Source of the DNA: Leucaena leucocephala
Taxonomy: Eukaryota > Streptophyta > Magnoliopsida > Fabales > Fabaceae
Length of the DNA: 64,000 nucleotides
Assembly: GCA_037074615.1 (NCBI GenBank)
Contig: CM073551.1
Coordinates: 16,243,750 to 16,307,749 of the forward strand
Reading direction: 5' to 3'
Made by a program: the position numbers and the translations under genes. Numbering within the stretch: position 1 is the stretch's first letter; every line of letters begins with the position of its first letter. The notes beneath the pieces were generated by a model. The model saw only the letters and a list, made by a program, of their open reading frames with translations. It did not search any database and was not told the DNA's origin. Shown in pieces: positions 12,835-24,837 of the stretch.

Positions 12835-13165
12835 TTTTTAAAGACCATGCAACTTTGTAGCTGTTTATAACCGCTGCAAACTTACAAAATTTTAAATTCA
12901 AAATTCCCTATGGCATCGTGACATTTTGTAGCGGTTTAAAACCGTTGCAAATGTTCAAATTTCAAATTTAAATTTACCTCCATAGCTGTTACACTTTGGA
13001 GCTATTTGTAATCGCTACAAATGTCCAAATTTTAAACTTAAATTTTCCTCCATCGCTATTACCTTTTGTAGCGGTTAATAACCGCTGCAAATTGGGGCTG
13101 AAATGGATTGACCGTTGTGCGTCTTTATAACAGTTTTTGTAACCACTACAAATATTTTACCATTA
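12835..13165. repeat. Internal subterminal-type repeat block of the nested CACTA
   Basis: Five or so copies of the tgtagcggtttataaccgctgcaaa type lie at about 12855, 12935, 13000, 13065 and 13130, separated by caaatttcaaatt spacers. The arrangement and position, between the TNPA 3' relic and the DUF4216 relic, copy those of the block at 9600-9925 in the outer element. Confidence 0.75.
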
Positions 13166-13169
13166 CAAA

Positions 13170-14019
13170 TATTTTGTGGGCGAACTTTCATTGAGGCTAA
13201 TAAAAGAGTCCACCAAGAGTTTCCTGATGGGTTTACATAACGAATGAGCAATGACAACAGACCTTACACACCCGAATTCAGAAATATTTCACTCGGTCTG
13301 TTGGACCATGCGAGAAGGTATACCGATTATAATGTTAACGGGTTCAAGTTCTGTACAGTTATATGTAATTAGGGATTGCTGACATAAAACTCTGGGGTTT
13401 GCGGCACATTTGGGACGATGAGTTATGCTAGCAGTAATGACGGTGACATACTAGGTGTCACTTATTATTGAAAGCTTATTGACATCGTTGAGTTAAATTA
13501 CCAGCTTTTCACAGTAACTCTCTTCAAGTGCTCCTGGGCAAACATGACATCTTCACGGGGTCTTACTGTTGATGACTTAAGCATCACATCTGTCAACTTT
13601 TCCAGGTTTATTCATACAGGTAAATCTGAAGATGATGAATCGTTAATTCTGGCCTCTAAAGCGCACCAGGTTTATTATGTGAAGGACGAAAAGCATAAAG
13701 ATTAGAATATGTTGGTTCACCTCAAGCCACGGGATCTTTTTGATATGAGTGATGGTGACATTACCGTTTACGACAGCGAGCCCTTACAACTGACGAATTT
13801 TGAAAACTTCTTCTCTCAAGGTGATGGCAATTTAGCCATTATCAGGTATGTGTCATCTTCATCCTAGTATTTATTTATAATTGTCATTACTAAATTACTT
13901 AAAAACTAATTTACTTCATCTTTAAATTTCAATCCATTATAATATGATTATAAATTAAACCTAACAATATTTTGTTATCAAAAATCTCTTTTCAGGCAAG
14001 GTGATGATGACGATAAATG
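13170..14019 (+). pseudogene. DUF4216 part of tnp2 transposase, relic in the nested CACTA
   Basis: Plus-strand blocks read LLDHARRYTDYNVNGFKF (about 13300-13350), LIDIVELNYQLFTVTLFKCS (13475-13530), HLKPRDLFDMSDGDITVYDS (13725-13780) and NFENFFSQGDGN (13795-13835). A donor follows near 13846, and a last exon of Asp codons ending in TGA lies near 13997-14019. Several stops are inside. The same blocks recur at 16080-16875 in the outer element, which shows both are members of one family. This is the C-terminal portion only. Confidence 0.75.
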
Positions 14020-14109
14020 AATTTTATTACACTTTGAATGCTTAATATAATATTTCTTCTTCTAAAAAAATAATTACAAAAAAAATTAAGTGTTTTTTTT
14101 AAAAAAAGA

Positions 14110-15085
14110 AATACACATTTGTAGTGGTTGTTTAACCGCTACAAATTTCAGCATATAATCGCTACAAAACAACATAAACCACTGCAAAATATAAAAAATA
14201 ACTACAAAACTATGTCTGACGTCTACAAATACCTCCTCTCCTCTTATTCTCACTTGCTCGTGCTCTACTCTACTGTTCTTTCTGCTCGTTTTCTCTTCTT
14301 TTTTCCTTATGTTGGTTCTTTCTTCACATGATGGTAAGATTATATTAATTTATAAACATATTTCTCTTTCATATTTTTGTACTTATTTTTATTAACATGA
14401 GTATTTATTAATTTCAGGTTATTCTTACAAAAATTGTTGGATATATTCAATCATTTCTATGTCATATTTTTTCCACTTTCTAACTCTATTGTACACCTTC
14501 TTTCATCTACTTCGATAACTTTCTATCTATCTAGGTTCAATTTGTACACTTTCTATATCTTAAGTATTTATCATGAAATAAAATATATAAAATTAAATTG
14601 CATTGTACAATTAAATAATAAACTTAATTACCACAATAAAACTTTAATCTATCTAATTTGTTACATTATCTATATATTACATATATACATACATTGTATT
14701 AAAAATTTATATATTTAAATATATATATAATTATAAGTATTATTACAGAGAATTTTAAATTTTTTTACCACAAATGCAGCATTTGTAGGGATTATATGAC
14801 TGCTATAAACTGCTAAACTTAATTTCTCGCCAACCAGGCATAATTTTGTAGCGGTTTCATAACCCCTACAAACTCTTATACACATTTATAGCTATTTTAT
14901 AACTGCTACTAAATTATATAAACAGGTATGAAAATTTACAACGATTTTACCGTTATGCGCCGCGGTTATGTAAACCGCTACAAATATGTTTGTAGTGCTT
15001 AACCGCTATAAATCTATTTTCCAACGGTTATAACCGTTACAAAGTCCTAAATTTGACCTGTACAAAACACCTTATTTTTGTAGTG
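14110..15085. repeat. 3' subterminal repeat region of the nested CACTA
   Basis: Motifs like gtagtggttgtttaaccgctacaa recur near 14118, 14770, 14845, 14960, 15000 and 15030, up to the terminus at 15085. Between them, about 14220-14340 is a less AT-rich stretch that also occurs in the outer element (about 17095-17225). It is followed in both by a GT-rich and then an AG-rich junction resembling an exon and intron, so it may be a leader exon of an element transcript. Confidence 0.6.
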
Positions 15086-16959
15086 TGGGCAATTCGCGAA
15101 CAGGCTTGGCTAGATGACAATGACAAGGCAAAACATGGCTATCTTCCTTTTGACACTAAAGAACATCAAATTTCCTAATAGATATTCCAGCAACATATCA
15201 AGATGTATCGATCTCCCGTCTCAAAAGGTTTCTGGGTTAAAGAGTCATGACTAGCATGCTCTGATGCAACAGCTCCTCTTCTGGGTGAGACATATGCTTC
15301 CTCCTGATGTATCTGTGGTATTGGTGGAGCTGTGTTCTTTTTTAGGAAGTTGTACTGTGTGAAAGTCTTGATACTTAAGGAACTCGACCAGCTATAGGAA
15401 AAAAATATTCTTACACTGTGTCACTTGGAGATGACATTTCTTCCATCCTTTTTCACTGTCATAGTTCACAAGCAAAGCTTGCTAGCCCAATTCAATATCG
15501 ATGGATGTACCCTATTGAGAAGCACGGGATACTTTATCTCTTCATATTTTATTTGAGACTTGTGATTCCATAACATGCACAGTTGTTAATCGAATGTGAA
15601 ATTGCAGATTTTTGGGAAAATTGAAAACCTATGTTCATAATAAGGTGTGGCAAGAGGGGTCAATAGCAGAAGGTTATTCAGGGGACGAGGTCCTAACTTT
15701 CTGTTCAAGGTACTTTGATGACATGGAGACATCTTTTAACCTTCTCCTCGTCCTTCCATCAAGTGATTTGTGCCCTCCTGTTGGGAAACCTGTTTAAGTA
15801 TCTGAGTTCTTCAAATTCACTCCCATAGAGAAATTGTAGGCACACAAGCATGTTCTAATAAATTGCAGAGTTGAACCTTTCCTCCAGTAAGTATATATAC
15901 ATTAATTAAACACACACTATTTTTTATACTTGTTATTCAATTTATTCATCTCTAACACTTATAAAACAAACTACACTTCATTGTATAAGGAGTACAGAAG
16001 TCATGTTAGGCGCCAGCTACATGTACGTGTGTGAACTTCCGTTGAAGCTGATAAAAGAGTCCACTGAGAGTTTACTGATTGTCTTACATGACAAAAGCAA
16101 AATGATAACAGATCTTACATATCTGAATTCAAAAATCTTTCACTCAGCTTGTTAGACCATGCAAGAAGGTATATAGTGTATAATGTTAATGGGTTCAAGT
16201 TTTGCACAGTTGCATATGGCTAAGGATTATATTGCTCACACAAAACTCCAGAGTTTGTGGCACATTTGGGATGAGGAGATATGCTAGCAGCAGTGACAGT
16301 GACATACAAGGCATCACTTATTATGGAAAGCTTATTGACATCATTGAGTTAAATTACCAGTTTTTTACTGTAACTTTCTTCAAGTGCTCCTGAGCAAATA
16401 GGACATATTCATGGGGACTTACTATTGATGACTTAGGCATTACATCTATCAATTTTTTCAGGCTTATTCATACAGGTGAATCTGAAGATGATAAGCCATT
16501 CATTCTGGCCTCAGAGGAACACCAGGTTATTATGTGGAGGACAAGAAGCATAAAGATTGAAATATGATAGTTCACCTCAAGTTATGAGATCTTTTTGACA
16601 TGGGTGATAGTGACATCATCGCTTATGACATCGAGCCTTCCAACCGACGAATTTTGAAAATTTCTTCTCTAAGGTGATGACAATTTAGCTATTATCAGGT
16701 ATGTGTCATCTTCATCCCAATATTTATTTACAATTGTCGTTATTAAATTAATTAAATACTTATTTACTTCAATTTTTAATTTCATTCCTTATAATTTGAT
16801 TACAAATTAAACCTAACAATAATTTGTTATCAAAAATCTCTTTTTAGCTAGGGTGATGATGACGACGAATAACTTTTATTACGTTTTGAATTATTAAGGT
16901 AATCATTTATTGTACAAAAATAATTACAAACGTAAATTAAATATTTTTTAAAAAATAAA

Positions 16960-17940
16960 GAAACACACATTTATAGCGGTTTGTATAACCACTACAAATT
17001 TTAATAGGGAGTAAACCGCTACAAAACTTCGGCAAACCACTGCAAACTACAAACCACTAAAAAATATATAAAACTGTTGCAAAACCACACCTAACATCTA
17101 CAAATACCTCCCATCCTCCCATTCTTACTCCGCTCATGCTATTCTCATCTTCCTGTGCTCCCTATGCTTCCTTTATGTTTTCTCTTCTTTTTATCTTATC
17201 TTGGTTCTTTCTTTACATGGTGGTAAGATCATTTCAATTTATAAGCTTATTTTTCTTTTACATTTGTACACTTATTTTTATTAACATGTGTATTTATTAT
17301 TTGCAGGTCCTTCTTACACAAATTGTTGGATCTATTCAATCAATTCTACACCTTCTTTCATGTACTTCCATAACTTTCTACCTATCTAATATCAATTTGT
17401 ACACTTGTTATATCTTCAATATTTCTTATCAAATTAAATTATATAGTATAGATAAATAATTATATAATTATAAGTATCATTACACAAAATTTTTAATTTT
17501 TTTACCAAGGCTACAAACAAACCCTCAATGCGGGAAAAATTTGATGTTTTCAATCTTTGTACAGCATGTGCCAAAGTTTGTAGCGGTTCAATAACTGCTA
17601 AATTTTTTTGGCTCCAATGTCAAATTTTTCATTGCCTTTCCTATTCCCGCCCACCAGCGACAATTTTGTAACGGTTTACTAACTGCTACAAAATTTTATC
17701 ACATAGATTGACATGCATATTTATAGCGGTTTATATGATCGTTACTAAATTACTAAAACTGCTATAAACACTTGCAACGTTTTGACTGTCATGCTTAGTG
17801 GTTATCTAAACTCCTACAAAAGTGTTTCTAGGTCCTGATTTTGTAATGTTTAGCTAAAATGTTACAAATCTCATTCTAGTGGTTAAAATATCTACAAAGA
17901 TAAAAAATGACCACCGCAAAACGCCTTCTTTTTTGTAGTG
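16960..17940. repeat. 3' subterminal repeat region of the outer CACTA
   Basis: Degenerate copies of tatagcggtttgtataaccactaca lie near 16972, 17005, 17577, 17668, 17722, 17800 and 17880, ending at the TTTTTTGTAGTG terminus. Such arrays are where the element's own DNA-binding protein acts in characterised CACTA systems. The target duplication candidate on this side is TAT (17941-17943), with no left partner found. Confidence 0.7.
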
Positions 17941-18192
17941 TATGAATGCATTTTAAAATAAAAAATTGATTGGTAAATTCCCCTATCAATCCAACCAGCG
18001 AATTCAATTTTATCCCAAGATCTCTAGTATATCCTCAAAATCTGAAATTTCTCGTTCTAAATAATTACTTGAAGCATATTTTCCTATAATGTCAGCAAAT
18101 TAAATTGGAGTGGTGTTAAGACAGCCTTTTACAGCTAAAAAAAAAAAAGATGAACGGTTGGCATTTCCAATGGATGTGCGTGCTACTGGCTA

Positions 18193-18236
<44 letters not shown>

Positions 18237-18239
18237 CAC

Positions 18240-18285
<46 letters not shown>

Positions 18286-18856
18286 GAAAGGAAGAGAGGA
18301 AAGGGACGTGTGCATGGGAGTGATTAGCTTTGGGTCATTCACATGTTGTTTTCACAGTTAATAATAAGCGAGGGCTGCCTCGGTTCTCGACAATTCCATT
18401 TCATGATGACGGCCCTTTTAGGGCCTATCAAATCCAATTTTGTTTCTGAAAGATAATAATATTATTGTAAATAAATAAACATTTTGGTGTTTATTAAAAT
18501 GAATAATAATTCCCACAGCAAGGCGGGCCACGGCAATCTAGATTTTATGTTATAAAACTCTTTTCTGTTTCTATTCTAACGTTTTGAGAGTTCAATGCTC
18601 CCCACCTACCTTGCCTCTCTATTCATTTTTCCTCTTATTTGTAGCAATGAATTCAATCATGAATCTCCTGCCCCACACATATATGTTATTATATGTGTGT
18701 GTATTGCAAATTGTACATGTCCCACATCCATGTGTTAGAACTTGGTTGATATAATTAAAATCTGAATAACTTAATTGATCCTTGATTTGGTTTGCACAGA
18801 TTAAAAGATCCATCGTTTAAAAGAATTCTCTCACTTTTTGCATCAAACTTGAGATA
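17941..18856. other. Intergenic DNA with a compound microsatellite
   Basis: No gene is recognised. The main feature is a (GT)n tract at about 18191-18233 followed closely by a (GA)n tract at about 18243-18281. The flanks at 18290-18430 are less AT-rich than their surroundings but hold no coding signal I can support. Confidence 0.5.
18191..18281. repeat. Compound (GT)n-(GA)n microsatellite
   Basis: About 20 GT units are followed, after a short AACACATT spacer, by about 19 GA units. It is a simple repeat and probably polymorphic between individuals. Confidence 0.95.
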
Positions 18857-19151
18857 TTTCGTCTAATATTAAATATAAGGTTTTTTTTAGAGTTTTGGTT
18901 TGTTCTTATATATAGGGTCTCATTTCTTTTATATCCTACATTATAGTTTTCTTTCTGATAATTGATGTCCCTACTTATTAGATTACTTTTATCTCTACAC
19001 ATTAAATTTTAATCATTAAATGGAAATCGTATATATGTTTATAAGTGTCATAGATTCTCTTCATATGAATAATAAAATAACCAATTTACCTACTTTTCTT
19101 GGTCTTTATATGAGTTGGTTAAGTAGATATTATATTTAAGACTAGGGGAAG
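18857..19151. mobile_element. Diverged Stowaway-like MITE
   Basis: The right end (atatttaagactaggggaag, then TA) and the left end (TA, then tttcgtctaatattaaatat) are imperfect inverted repeats of the Stowaway type. TA lies on each side (18855-18856 and 19152-19153). Several mismatches in the left arm suggest an old copy. Confidence 0.5.
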
Positions 19152-21669
19152 TATTTCATATTTATTATATTTATGTTAGTATTGTTCAAGAGAAAAAGTC
19201 TCCTTTCATGTTTTATTTACTAAACTAATTTTATTTATTCAACAACTTATTTTTCATAATCATGCTTTCATTCTTATTGCTGAATGGCTGTTAGCCTTTA
19301 TAATTTCCATTCCTGTGCCAATGTTCCAATTGCTCCTATTAAATTCTTAATATTTTGTAAGTAGAAGTCAATCTTTGGGAAAACATTTTACATATGCAAC
19401 AAAATACAGTAAAGATGTTTAAGAACTTAAAAATCAAAATTATTACCAAGGACCAATGACACACTAAGTCATTCAAAATTACCGCTAGTTCTTCTAAAAA
19501 TTATAGCTTAATAATATTTTGGATATGATAAGAATGTTTTAGATTTATAACTTTAAAGTGTGAATGCCCAGTAGACTTGATCTAGCAAGTTGTTAACCTT
19601 TTTGAAATCGAAGTCTCCAAAATAATATTTTGAATGCGACTTTTGCATACCTTATAATATAACTAAGTAGGGCCTACGTATTCCACAAGATCTAGGAAAT
19701 AAGTGTAGTATCACATGTTAGAAAATTTATATATTTTACCAACATGGTTGAGTCTACAAATCAAGATTTAAATTTTTACTAAGAGAGGTACCTATATTGA
19801 GTATCAACAGTACTTTTATGTAATTGTATCCAATAAAAAAATATATGTGTTTATCAAAAATAAAAAAATTATATTTTTTATGAAATCGTGAACATGTATT
19901 CTCTACTAGATTGTCACCATTAATAATTACCAAATATCTCTAATTAGTAGGGTAGAAAATATTTCCTACATACAATTAACATGAAAACCACAACCCTTAC
20001 TTGTAAACTTAAATTTGTTATATTGGCGATTCGGCCCCTCAACAAATTGTAACTATCAGATGATTTTTATACATTAATTTCATGACAATTATATCCTACC
20101 CAAGTCTTAAAATTTCAATTCCACGTAAATCATGTGTAGCTCCATATCTAGCAATAATTAGTATAACCACATCTTTTAAGTTTAGAAAATTAAGTTAGTA
20201 TAGATTTTTTCCAAAAGAAAAAAGTTATATATTCTAAATTTTGTTATTGGTTGAGATGATAAATAATCTCACTTTTATACAAAAAAAAAGGGAGTACAAG
20301 TTCAAAAGTTTGGGAGTATACTATTTCAAGAGTACATTTGTTATGAGGGAAAAAACCTTAATACTCACAGTCTTATAGAGATCAGGTTTAAGTTCAAAAT
20401 GATTTAAGAATACTCTTATAGTTGACATAGAAAAAAAGTATTTACGTTTACAAAGAAAGCTCAGTTCGGATTTGCTTTTGGTATTAAACAAAAGTCCCAC
20501 TCCCAACCACAAATAGAGAGACTAATTTCGCCTGTTGTTTCTCCTGACTGTATGTAAAGAATTTATATTTCATCCGCAGAAATCTGAAGAATGCCTAGCT
20601 GATTTGACGGATCACACCTCTCTCTCTCTCACACACACACACACATTTATACATATATACGTACGTGTCAGTGTTAACAGAAGGCAGCGATATTTTAATC
20701 TCGTTGTCTTTCCTTTGTCGTTAGCCAAAATACATGTTTCTTTTGGAGTTACTGTTTTCCCCTTTTAGTTAGGTGCTCTGCTTAAGTTGTAGCCCTTGTA
20801 CATAGGGTTTACTGTTGTCTCTCACACAGAAAATTTCCAAAGTAAACCTAATGCTGGAAACGATGGCTGTCGTATCTACGCACCCTTGCTTAAAGGTTAT
20901 CATAAAGCTTTCTTCATCCATGCCACTTGTCAATTTGGGCTTAAATGCTTCGTCGTCCTAAATACACACACACTGTAGGACTTCGTCCACTAGCTTACAA
21001 AGTGCTTTGTGGGGTCTTCCCAAATGGTGCTGTAGTTTCAGTGTCCTTTAATAGGGCTTCGCTGGCATGTTGGCCCCATGTGGAGTGTTTCGATGACCAA
21101 CAAGTCGTGGGAATGGTTTCATTTAAGTTAGGTAAATTTCGTGCGCGGTACATGCAAAGCCGGATATGATGGCGGGGAAGTTTAGTATAATATAGTTTTG
21201 TATGCAAAATTTTTGGAAGCATTATGAATTATATATTGTCGGGAATTCCTTATATGTACTATGTATGCTACTTAATTTGTTCAATATTTTAACAAAGTAT
21301 ATGAGAAAGTAATGTAAAATATAAACAATATAATCCTCTAATCATTTATATATTATTATATAACTTAATTGAAGAATTAATTTTGATCTTAAATATAAAA
21401 TATATTTTTATATTTATAATTTTTTTTTAAATTACTTCTATTGATACTCTTTTAATAATAATCAAGTACTAGAGGGAGGGTGTATGATTTTGATTTGGAT
21501 GTTTCAGAAAAAGAAGTCATATTAAGTAATTTTTTTAATCTAATTAAATTAAATAAATATGTCATATGTTAAGGACTAAAAGAGAAGTATATTTATGATG
21601 TTCATAGGTCCAGTATAATATAAATAAGTGTTAAACAATTAAAAAAATAACTTTAGCATTCACTATGCT
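19152..21669. other. Intergenic DNA, no gene recognised
   Basis: AT-rich to about 20500. From about 20530 to 21180 the composition is closer to coding or transcribed DNA and several overlapping open frames of 60-80 codons exist on both strands, but none resembles a protein I know. A CT/AC microsatellite lies at about 20621-20645. This could be an untranslated or non-coding transcript, or a gene fragment. I cannot support any function. Confidence 0.35.
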
Positions 21670-22919
21670 TTAGCTGCTAATGAAAAATATAACAACAACA
21701 ATAAGTTTTATCCCATTAAATTGAGTGGGCTACATGGATCATACGACGTCATTGTTCTCTATCAAAAACTAAATCCTTAGATAAGTTATTGATCAGGAGA
21801 TCCTGCTCAATGACCTCGTTGAGTATTCTGTTTGGCCTTCCTCTACTCCTTTTAACCGGGCTCCATACTGTTGATCCACCCTCCTCACCGGCGCATCCCT
21901 TGGCATTCTTTGTACGTATCCAAACCACCTAAGACGGTTCTCTACCTTTTTTTCTCAATAGGTGCCACTCCAACTCTTCCCCGTATTTGTTCATTACGAA
22001 TCTTATCTTTTTTTATATGCCCACACATCCATCTCAATATCCTTATCTCAGCTACCCCAACTTTATGCTCTTGCTATCCTTTTAAAGCCCAACATTTACT
22101 TCCATAAAGCATTGCTAGTCTTATAGCAGTGAGATAAAACTTTTCTTTTACTTTATCAGGTACTTTCCGATCACATATAACCCCAGTAGCCTTTCTCCAT
22201 TTAAACCACCTATCCTAAATTCTATGATTAACATCTTCTAAAATTTCGCCATCTTTCTATATAATTGATCCCAAATATTTGAAGTTATCTTTTTGTGGAA
22301 TAACTTGATTTCCCAATCTGACCTCCAAGTTACTTCTAACTTGCCTCTTATCAAAATTATAATGCATATATTCAGTCTTACTTCTACTCAGATGAAAACC
22401 CTTCGACTTTAAAGTACTTCTCCATAACTCAAGTTTAAAATTAATCTCTTCTCTTGACTCCGCCACAAGAACTATATCGTCCGCAAAAAGCATGCACTTA
22501 TGGATTTCTTCTTGAATAGGCTTAGTTAGAACATCCACTACTAGATTAAATAAATAAGGACTCAAGGATGATCCCTGATGTAGATAAATCCTTATGGAAA
22601 AATCCTTTGTTTCACTCCCAGACGTTCTTACAGTAGTTGTTACCCCCTCATACATATCTTTTATTGCCTTGATATATGCCATATGCGCACACCTTTTGTA
22701 ACATCCCAATTTTCAGGCCTTCAGACACGGAAATAGCCTAAGATTGAGAGGCTACCAGACCCCTTTTGAGCAGAAGTCCCAGAGACATAAGAGAGTTTTT
22801 AGGGACTAAGCTGCGAGTAAGTAAAGGTACGGGAACTTATGTGCAAACAGTGGAAGTCCCAAGGGGTAGAATGGCCATTTGGGGTGATGTAAATGATAAA
22901 GGTTGCGAGCTGATCATTT

Positions 22920-23250
22920 AGGTCGCGACTAGAGTAAATCATGGTCGCGACTAGTGGTTTCAGAAAGAGCTATACGCGACAAGAAAGCATTATGGTCGCG
23001 ACGTAAAAGAAGTATGGTCGCGACTAGAAAGCAGTGATATCGCGACTAATAATGACAGAAAGGTTTAGACGCGACTGAATGTGTGTGTGTCGCGACTAAT
23101 AGGTGAAATGGGCTGGTTGCGACTAGAAAATGTTATGGTCGCGACTAGATTGTGTTATGGTCGCGACGAAAGAATGTTGTGGTCGCGACTAATGTACACA
23201 GAATTGTAAGGTCGCGACAAGATGATGTTGAGGTCGCGACTAGTGACTAA
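22920..23250. repeat. Array of the palindrome GTCGCGAC in the LTR
   Basis: About fourteen exact or one-off copies of GTCGCGAC(TA) occur at roughly 20-25-bp spacing, with unrelated spacers. The same array is in the 3' LTR (about 28651-28981). The octamer is a perfect palindrome with CpG steps in an otherwise AT-rich sequence. Confidence 0.9.
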
Positions 23251-23820
23251 AGTGGCGCTAAGCGTATGGGCCAAGAGTGGTGAAGGTCCAAGAGAGATAG
23301 TTACCCGGTTGGAGATAGACCGGAGGCAGGATATCAGTTACAGGAAAGGTTATCTGGAAACCATGAAGTAAACTGATAAGGTATACTCATGGGTCCCACA
23401 AGATGCCACATGGCATTAAAGTAATGATTCAGTAAAGTAAAGATACTCGGTTGGCGTGATAACCGAGGAGGCACGTAAATCGAGGAGGTGATCAGATAAG
23501 TCTGGGACTTATCTGGGTGGCGTTGGGAAGCGTGCAAGGTCTCTTCCAGTTGCCACATGGCATTAGTCTGCAGAAAGCAGATAAAGCTGAGGGCACGCAT
23601 TACGAGGCAGGAGACTGGACCGGTGAGTCAGCATGGTGAGTCAGCATGCTGAGGTGTCCCGGGAATTCAAGCATGTGAAAAATGAGGCGCTGAGTCAGCA
23701 TGGTGAGTTGGCACGATGATGCAGTAAAGGAGAAATTAAAGAAAATAGGAAAATCCAGGAAAAACCAGGACCGCAGGATCAAAGTTCATGGTATTTACGG
23801 ATATGCCATTGGGGAACCTT

Positions 23821-23828
23821 ATAAATAC
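23821..23828 (+). promoter_or_regulatory. TATA box in the 5' LTR
   Basis: TATAAATA is followed by a C-rich stretch and, about 30 bp on, CATTCTTGCATCAC, a plausible start region. It is duplicated at 29552-29559 in the 3' LTR. This would drive the element's genomic RNA. Confidence 0.6.
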
Positions 23829-24703
23829 CCCCTCCCCTCATTCCATTCTTGCATCACGCATGGAGAGGAGAATGAGAGAGAAAGAAGAGAGGGAAAGGGA
23901 AGGGAAGGAAGAGAGAAAGGAGAAAGGAAGAAAGGAAGTTCTGGCGGAGCTGGAAGCAGAATAGAGATAGTAGGGTTCTGCTGAGCTAGCCAGGTAGTAA
24001 CTAATCCTAACTTCTATGTAATGGCTTTGTGATTTGATGTGCTATTGTTTGGTTGGATTGTTGTCTTATATGTTATGTCTGAAGCTCTGCTGTAATGCTA
24101 TGATCATATGTTATTAAGCATGGAAGCACGCAGCATACTTATCTGTACACAATCACAAGCAAGCACTGTCACTCTGCATTACATATATTGTTATGATTGT
24201 TGCTACTGAGATTCCCCCGAATCTCATCCCCCTCCATAACCCATTACAGGGAGGTTATGCTGAAGTGGATTTAGAGAATCCTAAGAGACGCCGTTATGCT
24301 GCCGGAGTAAAGACTGAACATCAGTATATGATAAGTACTGTGTACGTAGTGCTGTCTAAGGAGGCTAGAAGTGAGTGGACCTAGCCGGTTCATCTAGTCT
24401 TTCCTGGGTACTACGTAGAATGGTAGTTCTCATGAGGGAATTACCGAATCAGTACGGTTCAGTTCTTTGTACAGCTGAAGCGTAGCGGTTATGCTGCCGA
24501 AGTTTAGGCAGAACGAGATGTAATAGAGATATGAGGATTATGTATATGTCTTGTTGTATATGCCATATTGTATGACATTTTATGATTCAATGATAAATAA
24601 TGTTTGGCATATTCAAATTTTGGATTATGAAGCTAACGCATAATAAAGCTAATATTGCTTCCGCTAGTGTACTCTGAGGGCTGTAAGGGAGGATGTTTCA
24701 TTT

Positions 24704-24715
24704 TGGTATCAGAGC
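24704..24715 (+). promoter_or_regulatory. Primer binding site, initiator tRNA-Met type
   Basis: TGGTATCAGAGC starts four bases after the 5' LTR. It is complementary to the 3' end of plant initiator methionine tRNA and is the usual minus-strand primer site of Copia and many gypsy elements. Confidence 0.9.
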
Positions 24716-24837
24716 AAGAGGTTCTGGCACCAACCAGAAAGGACTCTGGTTCAGAGCATAAGATTCTGGCACAGAACAGAAGGTTCTGGCTCAGTGATGC
24801 TCTGATTTAGCCCTTGAGTACGACAGAATAGCACTCC

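Larger units (their letters stand above)
11857..15085 (+). mobile_element. Complete nested CACTA element with TGG target duplication
   Basis: This 3229-bp element begins CACTACAAAAAAAAC and ends TTTTTGTAGTG. It is flanked on both sides by TGG (11854-11856 and 15086-15088), the 3-bp duplication expected for CACTA. It interrupts the outer element's transposase between the codons for KDFRTW and AIREQA. Its contents parallel the outer copy: a relic of the TNPA 3' end near 12550-12660, an internal block of subterminal repeats, a DUF4216 relic, and terminal repeats. Most of tnp2 is deleted, so it was probably a non-autonomous derivative of the same family. Confidence 0.9.
10030..16880 (+). pseudogene. 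tnp2-type CACTA transposase (TNPD-like), decayed and interrupted
   Basis: Recognisable blocks on the plus strand, in order: a transposase-associated N-terminus beginning ATGGAAAATACTTGG at 10030 and reading HPRNIVRDHLIIKAFPPNYV; a 124-codon open stretch at 10440-10814 (KLSFLIKMYHIKCL, AKKIINKLGLNYNKIDACPN); the core at 11090-11860 (FFTLPY, LDVMHIKKNMCDNVLYTLLN); and, after the nested insertion, a DUF4218 part at 15612-15797 (GKLKTYVHNKVWQEGSIAEG) and a DUF4216 part at 16130-16690 (NVNGFKFCTVAYG). In active elements this protein binds the termini and moves the element. Many frameshifts and stops are visible. The reading frame resumes directly across the insertion at 11856/15086. Confidence 0.82.
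7985..17940 (+). mobile_element. Decayed CACTA (En/Spm) transposon, host of a second CACTA
   Basis: The right terminus at 17929-17940 (TTTTTTGTAGTG) is a CACTA end, preceded by a dense array of subterminal repeats of the form gcggttt...aaccgctaca. Inside are two plus-strand pseudogenes, a TNPA-like gene (7990-9410) and a tnp2-type transposase (10030-16880). The transposase is split by a complete second CACTA at 11857-15085. I could not find the matching CACTA end on the left, so the start given is the first recognisable coding exon and the 5' terminus is probably lost or unrecognisable. The element is dead: both genes carry many stops. Confidence 0.8.
22697..24700 (+). repeat. 5' LTR of the young LTR retrotransposon
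   Basis: TG...CA boundaries. It holds an array of GTCGCGAC motifs (about 22920-23250), a TATA box TATAAATA at 23821, purine-rich GA sequence after it (23862-23940), three direct repeats around GTTATGCTG (24256, 24293 and 24488) and an AATAAA-type signal near 24648. This layout suggests U3 up to about 23850, with R and U5 after it. Confidence 0.93.

Noticed and set aside
23334..23984. Open frames inside the LTRs (88, 60 and 94 codons, all repeated at +5731)
   Set aside because: They occur only because the LTRs are duplicated, and the translations match no protein family.
24193..24384. 63-codon plus-strand frame in the LTR (repeated at 29924)
   Set aside because: It lies in the R/U5 region with direct repeats and shows no domain. 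Not supported as a gene.
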